From JBGSOW01 sp041738875 (GTDB taxonomy: Bacteria; Patescibacteriota; Dojkabacteria; CALFHW01): a DNA stretch of 14,413 nt. The DNA lies in the NCBI GenBank assembly GCA_041738875.1, contig JBGSOW010000050.1:1-14413 (forward strand), given 5' to 3'. The notes beneath the pieces were generated by a model. It was not told the origin of the DNA, made no database searches, and saw only the letters and a program-made list of their open reading frames with translations. Positions 1 to 4,561 of this stretch are shown in pieces; within the stretch, counting starts at the first letter, position 1, and each line of letters opens with the position of its first letter. A program made the translations under genes and the position numbers.

Positions 1-51
1 GACGAGATTGCAAGTCGTTTCAAACTGCACAAGCCAATCGACTCTAGTTAA
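1..51 (+). CDS. C-terminal end of an unidentified protein (partial)
   Basis: Reading from base 1 gives 16 sense codons (DEIASRFKLHKPIDSS) and a TAA stop at 49-51. The gene would start upstream of the window. The fragment is too short to assign a family. It is convergent with the winged-helix gene that ends at 147. The 95 bp between the two stops is AT-rich and shows no strong terminator, only a weak imperfect inverted repeat near 78-103. The call rests solely on an open frame reaching the window edge, so it could be chance. Confidence 0.35.
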   Translation, partial: DEIASRFKLHKPIDSS

Positions 52-146
52 GAAATTTCCCCTAGCCCTAAACTCTATGAGCCATTTAATAGGCAATTCA
101 TAATTAAAAATATTAGTGGATATATAACTTGTTTTTGCGTAGATAC

Positions 147-929
147 TCATTTTTTCATATGGAGTTTCTTAATTAATCTACCCCTGCGTTTAAGAATTAA
201 AATACTGATCAGTTTGTTGAAATATGCACCTTTGTTTAGCCTTGATTTGCCAAAATCTTTATTGAGAGTATTATCGTGATCTAAGGTGCGTCGAAGTGTG
301 GTTTGGATATCTTCCTCAGTAAGAATACCTTTGCTAACCAAATTGACTATTTTCTCGTAAAACAGGAGGTGATTCGGTTTATTTGAGCCTAAATCTTTAG
401 CAAGCTGTATTGTTTCTGGATGGAATTTCTGAGGTTGTAGACTTACAATTCTGGCTCTTAATAATTGTATTAAAAGTCTTATTTGTTTTTCGTGTGACCC
501 TGAAGTCACACGGGGGTGTGATCTAGGTGTCACAGATATGTGTGATCTGGAAGTCACAGCCTCCTGTGATCCTAATATCACAGGGGTAGGATTTTCAAGT
601 CTCAATTTTTGAATTACTAGCTTGGAGATATTCTCAATGTGGATAAGTTCGTAGGTGTTGGCTTTCATGTAGCTGGGTTCCTCCCAGGAAATGAGTTCTT
701 TATCTCGTAGTCGCTTTAATAGTCTATTTACTGTTTCGCGCCTAGATCCGATCATTTTAGCTAAAGTAGCTTGGCTTGGGCAAGCGAAGGTGTTGTCATT
801 AAATGCAAATGACTTCAGCGCCAGGTATAGATGTAGTTCTTTGGATGTGAGGTAGGGAAAACACAACAACGCATTTGGTGCTTTGGTAAACCCATTAAAC
901 TGTTTTGGTAGTTCCTGCTTTTTCTCCAT
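147..929 (-). CDS. Winged-helix (HTH_36-like) protein, probable replication initiator of a mobile element
   Basis: This 260-residue protein has an N-terminal winged-helix domain. Residues 15-45 resemble the 'P..LL..P.LT..E...YL.L.S.A' lead-in, and residues 51-80 form the helix-turn-helix (PSQATLAKMIGSRRETVNRL then LLKRLRDKELI). The pattern matches HTH_36-type domains common in phage and plasmid replication proteins. Residues 117-148 are four 8-residue units starting with Val and carrying Ser-His/Gln at positions 5-6 (for example VTSRSHIS). They are encoded by four palindromic DNA repeats. A separate C-terminal domain (about 165-250) ends in a 'KGAYFNKLI' motif also seen in replication proteins. 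N-terminal DNA-binding domain, repeats in the middle and a C-terminal domain give a layout like lambda O. The ATG at 929 has no Shine-Dalgarno and overlaps the upstream small ORF by 35 bp. The family call is from memory of motifs; a plain transcriptional regulator is the alternative. Confidence 0.7.
   Translation of the reverse strand: MEKKQELPKQFNGFTKAPNALLCFPYLTSKELHLYLALKSFAFNDNTFACPSQATLAKMIGSRRETVNRLLKRLRDKELISWEEPSYMKANTYELIHIENISKLVIQKLRLENPTPVILGSQEAVTSRSHISVTPRSHPRVTSGSHEKQIRLLIQLLRARIVSLQPQKFHPETIQLAKDLGSNKPNHLLFYEKIVNLVSKGILTEEDIQTTLRRTLDHDNTLNKDFGKSRLNKGAYFNKLISILILKRRGRLIKKLHMKK
440..492. other. AT-rich stretch beside the iterons, possible DNA-unwinding element
   Basis: Bases 440-492 are markedly AT-rich (runs such as TTAATAATTGTATTAAAAG) and directly abut the fourth palindrome in the direction of transcription of the enclosing gene. 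In lambda-type origins an AT-rich unwinding element flanks the iterons inside the initiator gene. Here the function is inferred only from that parallel. The whole window is AT-rich, so the contrast is moderate. Confidence 0.3.
493..582. repeat. Four 24-bp-period palindromic iterons (TGTGAY-N6-RTCACA), possible origin
   Basis: Four 18-bp inverted repeats start at 493, 517, 541 and 565, exactly 24 bp apart. Each reads TGTGA[CT], six variable bases, then [AG]TCACA. Units 1 and 4 extend to 8-bp arms (491-512 and 563-584). The six-base centres and the six-base linkers between units vary, while the arms are nearly invariant. They lie within the winged-helix gene and encode its repeated residues 117-148. 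In the gene's reading direction they are followed by AT-rich DNA (about 440-492). The arrangement resembles the lambda ori iterons inside gene O. The half-site also equals the CRP consensus TGTGA-N6-TCACA, so sites for a CRP/FNR-like regulator are the alternative. Confidence 0.75.
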
Positions 930-1110
930 GCTTTTGAGAGAGGATCTTTTTGATCCTGTTCATATACTCCGGCGTGCCAGTGGCTTTTTCTTCTGCAAAC
1001 ATTGAGCTTTTTTCGCCCATTAATCCTAAGCAGATATGTACCCACTCTGCTGCTGCCTGCTCCATCACCTTTTTATCCTTGTTGTTTAGTTTCACGCCTA
1101 ATATATGCAA
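895..1110 (-). CDS. Small hypothetical protein upstream of the winged-helix gene
   Basis: An open frame of up to 71 residues has plausible protein character: a helical core AAAEWVHICLGLM followed by a charged tail with MNRIKKILSQKHGEK. It runs in the same direction as the winged-helix gene and overlaps its start by 35 bp, which suggests translational coupling. The start is uncertain. The first possible start is a TTG at 1110, buried in the stem of a 15-bp hairpin. A GTG at 1095 or the internal ATG just before EQAAAEWV (near 1065) are more likely. I do not recognise a family. The overlapping plus-strand frame at 950-1204 is a less protein-like shadow. Confidence 0.5.
   Translation of the reverse strand: MHILGVKLNNKDKKVMEQAAAEWVHICLGLMGEKSSMFAEEKATGTPEYMNRIKKILSQKHGEKAGTTKTV
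941..957. repeat. Short inverted repeat before the winged-helix gene start
   Basis: AGGATC-TTTTT-GATCCT forms a perfect 6-bp stem with a 5-nt loop. It sits 11 bp upstream of the ATG (929) of the winged-helix gene and inside the preceding small ORF. In the minus-strand mRNA it would place a hairpin just before the start codon, where it could affect translation or act as an operator. Function is unknown. Confidence 0.4.
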
Positions 1111-1146
1111 AGAACCAGAGGTAAGCAGGAAACCTCTGGTTCTTTG
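1108..1146. repeat. 15-bp perfect inverted repeat (hairpin) with 9-nt loop
   Basis: Bases 1108-1122 (CAAAGAACCAGAGGT) pair perfectly with 1132-1146; the loop is AAGCAGGAA. No strong T-run follows on either strand, so it is not a clear intrinsic terminator. It marks the 5' end of the minus-strand small-ORF/winged-helix unit. The loop plus two stem bases (1123-1133) is also complementary over 11 bp to 1166-1176, so a second, competing or pseudoknotted structure is possible. Confidence 0.6.
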
Positions 1147-1521
1147 TTGTCGACAATATATGTTAGTTTCCTGCTTGTTTAACTCTAAAATTGGAGGTAA
1201 GTAAAGCGGAAATTTTTGCTAGGAGGCCATGAGCTAAACATGCTAAATTTCCTTGCTATGATGGGCAATTAGAAGTTTACGTGGGTAGAAATTACCGACA
1301 GCTCTCTTTGGAGGCTTGTCGGTAAAGATTTGCAAATAGCGGGAATAGTACGTCTGTGGCTATGGTGTTTAGATATTTATTTTTGAACCCTGCCTATTTT
1401 GATGTCAGAGCAGATAGAGTAAAATTTCTTAAATTTTCCTACAAAGTGACCGGTCGAATAGTGATGTATTTGTTAATCCCAAATTTGTCTGAGCAGCGTT
1501 ATTGATGTAAAATTTTACGAA
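1111..1521. other. 411-bp non-coding region between the replication-like and DGR units
   Basis: No convincing gene is seen. Visible structure: the 15-bp hairpin at 1108-1146; the palindrome TTGTCGACAA (1147-1156); the segment 1166-1176 complementary to that hairpin's loop; GGAAATTT/AAATTTCC arms (1208-1215 with 1245-1252); a 9-bp perfect stem TTACCGACA/TGTCGGTAA (1292-1300 with 1317-1325, 16-nt loop); ATTTGCAAAT (1328-1337); AAAATTT-CTT-AAATTTT (1421-1437); and GTAAAATTTTAC (1507-1518) directly before the target-gene ATG. A weak promoter for that gene could be TTGATG (1399-1404) with TAAAAT (1420-1425), but the spacer is only 15 bp. Confidence 0.5.
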
Positions 1522-3714
1522 ATGGTAGAACAAAATAGATATACAGATTTTTTACAAACCCAATATCCTAATTTAGCAGAAGATCCTGCCTTAGCAACAA
1601 GTAGGAGACGGGCAGAACTCCATGCAGAAGGAGCATCAGGTGATGTGGGAGTTTTGGCGATTGAGGACTATATGGATAAATTCAGGTCTATCTTAACATT
1701 TCCTAATGAACAGCTTCAGGATACTGATCCTGAGGAATATGAGAAACAACTAGGGAGACGTAATAGGCGTATTCAAAAGTTAAAAACGATTGCTTTTGAC
1801 AATTATGTAAGCAGACCAGAGGATTTGGAGCCTTATTTAAATGAGACGTTACCTAGTAAGGGGATTAATTTATCGGAAGAAGAAAAACGCCAGCGTGTAC
1901 AAAGAATTACTGAATCCCAACGCAGCACTTTGGGATTATGGATAGATGAGCTTACCTCTAAAGACATAACTGCTCCGGAAGAACTTAAATATTGGGTATT
2001 TAGGGGAGTATTAAATATGGGGCAGTGGAATCGGGAAAAGAACAAACATAATAATCGGAAAGATAGAGGAACTATTGAGGCATTCCCACAGTTAAACCAG
2101 CAAGCTTTGGTCACAGTTTTAGATTGCTTGGAAATAAAGTATGGTGATGATGAATATCAAAGATTAAGCGATGAAATTGTTGTGGCTCAAAGATCCAAAG
2201 AGGATAATGAGACTAGAAATCAAAGATCGAGGGAGCTGAAAGCGAGAAGAAAGCAGTTATTTGAAGTTGTTTCATTAGGAAATGCGTCAGATGAGGAGAA
2301 GAAAGATTTTTTAGGCATGATAACCAGGTCAAAATCAGAACCGGACAATTTTAATACTCTATACTCTGCTGCCCTGAAATTACTAAAACCTGTACCGAAG
2401 GAATTACTGCAAATCACCCAGGGAGAATGGGTAACATATAGCAATCAAGATGCAGCTCAGAAAGTATTCGACCGTATACGGGAGCATAATCATGGTTGGT
2501 GTCTAACAGATACTGGTGCGATTGCCAATTATCTAAAAAAAAGCAATATTCGCATCTTCTATTCAAATGATGAATTCGGGCAACCCAAAATACCTAGAAT
2601 AGCAGTAGAAGAACAAGTCAGAGAAGATGATGGCACCCCGTTAACGCCTGAAAATTATAGGCTTTTGCAAGTAAAAGGCATACTTCCAGATCAGTACCTA
2701 GATGAGCATATAAAACCAATAGTGAAAGAACATTTAGGCGACCATCCAGATTGGAAAAGTTTCCAGAAAATTGATGAGGACACCAAAAAGTTAGACTTCA
2801 TTTATTGGAAGATGAATTTGGAGCAAGGTAGGTTGCAGGACAATGGAGTATTGAGACTACTGGGAGAGAGGGGGAATACATTATTTGGGAAATATGATGA
2901 ACAACTAGATTTGACACCTGAGCAGCTTCGCTTTTTGTATGAGATAGATGGGGGCATAGAAGGCTTTGGCTATAATAGAGACCCTCGGATTAGTGAACTG
3001 AGAGATAAAAGAAGAGCCGATGATTTGCTGCGTCAGGATATGCTAGCTATTTTTGGTTGTACTGAAGAAGAGATAGCAACATCAGTAGATGAAATTACTG
3101 ACCGAACCAAAGTATATGAAGGCGAAATAGGGGAAGGTTTATTTGCAAGGCTTCCAGCCACGGTAGAGGCTGTTTATAGATCATTCCCAGATGATAAGGT
3201 AGAGATGAAGCCTACCAAGGTTGGGGGGATGCAAATGCCTGAGCTTAGAGAAAAGGCAGTCGCTAAGGCAGATTACAACTACGCAGATACTCTTTTGGAT
3301 ACACTGCATAATGAGGAAATTAGGCGAAGTGATGCTGGCGAAAACATAGATGATGAGGAACAAAATATTACGTTAATACAGTTGAGCGTTGGTACTTTAT
3401 TTGATGATCAAGGTAGCCATACTCTAGCCGAAGTGCTAGAACGAGCAGACAAAGTTGGCTTGGAAATATGTCAACCTAAGGATGCGTTGTATTACGTATT
3501 GGAACATGGGACTGAAGTCGCAATAGATACTTGGCGCTGGTTTGCGATGAATCCGTTGGCAGATGACGGGCAGACTGTTTTCGACGGCGGTGCCCCCTGG
3601 GGGCGTGTGTTCGCTGTAGGACGCGATGGCGGCGGGCCGCACCTCCGTGAGCACAAGGTGCGCGAGACTAGTCATTGGGATCCTCGCCATAAGCTCGTGT
3701 TCCGCCGCAAGTAG
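1522..3714 (+). CDS. DGR target protein with C-terminal variable region
   Basis: This is the 730-residue protein diversified by the DGR. Residues 688-730 are encoded by the variable repeat. Just upstream, a Trp-rich stretch (DTWRWFAMNP near 670) leads into GGAPWGRVF and the end reads W-x-P-x-x-KLVFRRK, which fits the C-terminal ligand-binding (C-type-lectin-like) module typical of DGR targets, though I cannot confirm the fold. The long N-terminal part is mostly charged and helical. A region at about 302-385 (EWVTYSNQDAAQKVF, then HGWCLTDTGAIANYL, then PKIPRIAV) looks like a distinct folded domain I cannot name. No signal peptide or membrane segment is seen, so it may act in the cytoplasm or use an atypical export route. 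ATG at 1522 has no Shine-Dalgarno. The TAG stop straddles the VR end. Confidence 0.85.
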   Translation: MVEQNRYTDFLQTQYPNLAEDPALATSRRRAELHAEGASGDVGVLAIEDYMDKFRSILTFPNEQLQDTDPEEYEKQLGRRNRRIQKLKTIAFDNYVSRPEDLEPYLNETLPSKGINLSEEEKRQRVQRITESQRSTLGLWIDELTSKDITAPEELKYWVFRGVLNMGQWNREKNKHNNRKDRGTIEAFPQLNQQALVTVLDCLEIKYGDDEYQRLSDEIVVAQRSKEDNETRNQRSRELKARRKQLFEVVSLGNASDEEKKDFLGMITRSKSEPDNFNTLYSAALKLLKPVPKELLQITQGEWVTYSNQDAAQKVFDRIREHNHGWCLTDTGAIANYLKKSNIRIFYSNDEFGQPKIPRIAVEEQVREDDGTPLTPENYRLLQVKGILPDQYLDEHIKPIVKEHLGDHPDWKSFQKIDEDTKKLDFIYWKMNLEQGRLQDNGVLRLLGERGNTLFGKYDEQLDLTPEQLRFLYEIDGGIEGFGYNRDPRISELRDKRRADDLLRQDMLAIFGCTEEEIATSVDEITDRTKVYEGEIGEGLFARLPATVEAVYRSFPDDKVEMKPTKVGGMQMPELREKAVAKADYNYADTLLDTLHNEEIRRSDAGENIDDEEQNITLIQLSVGTLFDDQGSHTLAEVLERADKVGLEICQPKDALYYVLEHGTEVAIDTWRWFAMNPLADDGQTVFDGGAPWGRVFAVGRDGGGPHLREHKVRETSHWDPRHKLVFRRK
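3585..3713 (+). repeat. DGR variable repeat (VR)
   Basis: This 129-bp copy of the template repeat forms the 3' end of the target gene. Base-by-base alignment to 4020-4148 shows 25 differences: 23 at template adenines (14 A to G, 8 A to C, 1 A to T) and 2 others (T to C at 3638, C to G at 3651). All 11 template Asn codons (AAY) are replaced, by A, D, G, H, R, H, R, S, D, R and H in order. The last 25 bp (3689-3713) and the 5' 26 bp (3587-3612) are identical to TR and would anchor homing. This adenine-specific pattern is the signature of DGR mutagenic retrohoming. Confidence 0.95.
3592..3604. repeat. GC-rich palindrome in the invariant 5' end of VR
   Basis: GCCCCC-T-GGGGGC is a perfect 6-bp-arm inverted repeat in otherwise AT-rich DNA. 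It is duplicated at 4027-4039 in the TR. It lies in the unmutated 5' block of the repeats and contains no adenine, so it cannot be altered by the mutagenesis. It may be an upstream boundary or cDNA-integration feature, or simply encode the constant residues APWG. Confidence 0.5.
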
Positions 3715-3719
3715 ATACT

Positions 3720-3759
3720 TAGAACTTGGTTCTTTTGTTCTTTTTTGAAACTTTGTTTC
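3720..3759 (+). terminator. Weak hairpins with T-runs after the target gene
   Basis: Two small stem-loops follow the target stop: AGAAC-TTG-GTTCT (3721-3733) followed by a T-rich stretch to 3746, and GAAAC-TTT-GTTTC (3747-3759). They could end target-gene transcription. Hairpins just downstream of VR are also known to promote target recognition in some DGRs (for example Bordetella phage BPP-1). The stems are only 5 bp, so both readings are tentative. Confidence 0.35.
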
Positions 3760-3760
3760 T

Positions 3761-3788
3761 TTGACACTTTGACATGTTAAGATATTAT
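3761..3788 (+). promoter_or_regulatory. Candidate sigma70-type promoter for the TR RNA
   Basis: TTGACA at 3761-3766, a 16-bp spacer, then TATTAT at 3783-3788. It points toward the TR, which starts about 230 bp downstream, and lies after the target gene in a region with no ORF on this strand. The expected transcript starts near 3795 and would carry the TR and possibly the RT gene. Confidence 0.6.
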
Positions 3789-4019
3789 GGATTGACTACA
3801 CGTGGTTGGCTAAGGCTAGCACAGGTTAATCTGGTGAAATTTATACTGGGAACGTGAGTGGGTATTGTGAATAGTTGCTTACGGAGGGTTAAATTTTATC
3901 TAGAAAAACAATACTTGGTGTATGGCAAGCTGGGTGATTTGCTATCACGAATGCAATACAGTCTATTCTCTCCAATATGATTAGAAAGGCGGTGACAATA
4001 GATGGCAGCCATACTTTTT

Positions 4020-4148
4020 CAGCGGTGCCCCCTGGGGGCGTGTGTTCAATGTAGAACGAAATAGCAACGGACTGAACCTCAATGACAACAAAGTGAACGA
4101 GACTAATCAATGGAATCCTAACAATAAGCTCGTGTTCCGCCGCAAGTA
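4020..4148 (+). repeat. DGR template repeat (TR)
   Basis: This is the 129-bp non-coding donor for VR. It holds 42 adenines, concentrated in 11 AAY codons when read in the VR frame. AAY codons let A-mutagenesis reach many residues without making stops. In that frame it is fully open (GGAPWGRVFNVERNSNG...), and where VR has the stop TAG the TR has TAT. It lies 871 bp after the start of the spacer-target boundary region and 20 bp before the stop of the opposite-strand Avd gene. Its RNA, read on the plus strand, is expected to be reverse-transcribed with errors at A and copied into VR. Confidence 0.95.
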
Positions 4149-4159
4149 TCATATTTTCT

Positions 4160-4199
4160 CACCGTCTACTATTTGGATTTATTCGAATGGTGAACGGTG
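4160..4199 (+). ncRNA. Stem-loop in the putative DGR RNA 3' of TR
   Basis: CACCGT (4160-4165) pairs perfectly with ACGGTG (4194-4199); the 28-nt loop contains the palindrome ATTCGAAT (4181-4188). It begins 11 bp after TR. In studied DGRs the RNA just 3' of TR is structured and primes cDNA synthesis with RT and Avd. That role is inferred here from position only. The same DNA encodes the C-terminus of Avd on the other strand. Confidence 0.35.
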
Positions 4200-4561
4200 C
4201 TTTTTGTTTCAATACTTTTCTTCCAGCCACCAAACATTTTGCCAATTTCCTCCAACCTAACTGCAATACTTTTGAGTTGCTTGTCCGAAATAAATCTAGC
4301 TTCCCAGCACGTAGTGATTAAGAATTTAAGAGTGTCAAGTATTAAAATACAGTCAACTATTTTTTCAAGTTTTTTACTTTGATCTGTAAAATATGTAATG
4401 TAGCTTAACTCAAGTAGATCTAAAAATTTATCTTCAATTCGGTTCCCAATAGTATATCTAGCCCCTTTTGGAATATGAGGCACAATATTCATCCAGACCA
4501 AATACCCTTGTTTGATTTTGCCCAGGATAGTGGCATCTTGTCTGTTAGTTTGACTGACCAT
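4169..4561 (-). CDS. avd: DGR accessory variability determinant (Avd-like four-helix bundle)
   Basis: This 130-residue helical protein has the marks of the Avd / 23S-intervening-sequence-like four-helix bundle family. They are a tyrosine/tryptophan first helix (GYLVWMNIVPHIP, 19-31), the turn GARYTIGNRIED (33-44), a long amphipathic middle, and the characteristic LEEIGKMFGGW ending (103-113). Avd partners bind the RT and the DGR RNA and are needed for retrohoming. Unusually, the gene lies on the strand opposite to target, TR and RT: its stop is 20 bp from TR and its 5' end overlaps the RT frame by 87 bp. The ATG at 4561 has no clear Shine-Dalgarno. Length matches the family. Identification is from motif memory, strongly supported by context. 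Confidence 0.85.
   Translation of the reverse strand: MVSQTNRQDATILGKIKQGYLVWMNIVPHIPKGARYTIGNRIEDKFLDLLELSYITYFTDQSKKLEKIVDCILILDTLKFLITTCWEARFISDKQLKSIAVRLEEIGKMFGGWKKSIETKSTVHHSNKSK

Larger units (their letters stand above)
3715..4019. other. 305-bp non-coding spacer between target gene and TR
   Basis: No credible gene is present; the minus-strand frame crossing here only mirrors the TR. The spacer holds the post-VR hairpins, the TTGACA/TATTAT promoter and a small stem-loop GTGAT-TTGCT-ATCAC (3934-3948). Most of it is expected to be the 5' leader of the TR RNA. GGCAGCCATACT at 4004-4015 resembles GGTAGCCATACT in the target gene (near 3412), possibly a trace of the duplication that created TR. 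Confidence 0.5.

Noticed and set aside
493..582. CRISPR-like regular repeats
   Set aside because: The units are 18-bp palindromes with only 6-bp linkers inside an open reading frame; there is no room for spacers and no cas gene.
1108..1146. Intrinsic terminator
   Set aside because: The stem is strong, but no T-run follows on either strand and no gene ends beside it in the right orientation.
950..1204. 84-codon plus-strand ORF opposite the small minus-strand ORF
   Set aside because: Cys/Ser/Phe-rich composition typical of an antisense shadow, and it passes through the 15-bp hairpin.
3436..4152. Two similar minus-strand frames (3436-3690 and 3889-4152), both containing a HTPPGGTA segment
   Set aside because: Their similarity is just the VR/TR repeat read on the antisense strand; no independent coding character.
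4042..4260. Plus-strand open frame running through the TR (VFNVERNSNG...)
   Set aside because: It is open because TR copies the VR reading frame. It has no proper start of its own and reads into the antisense of avd; TR is the non-coding donor.
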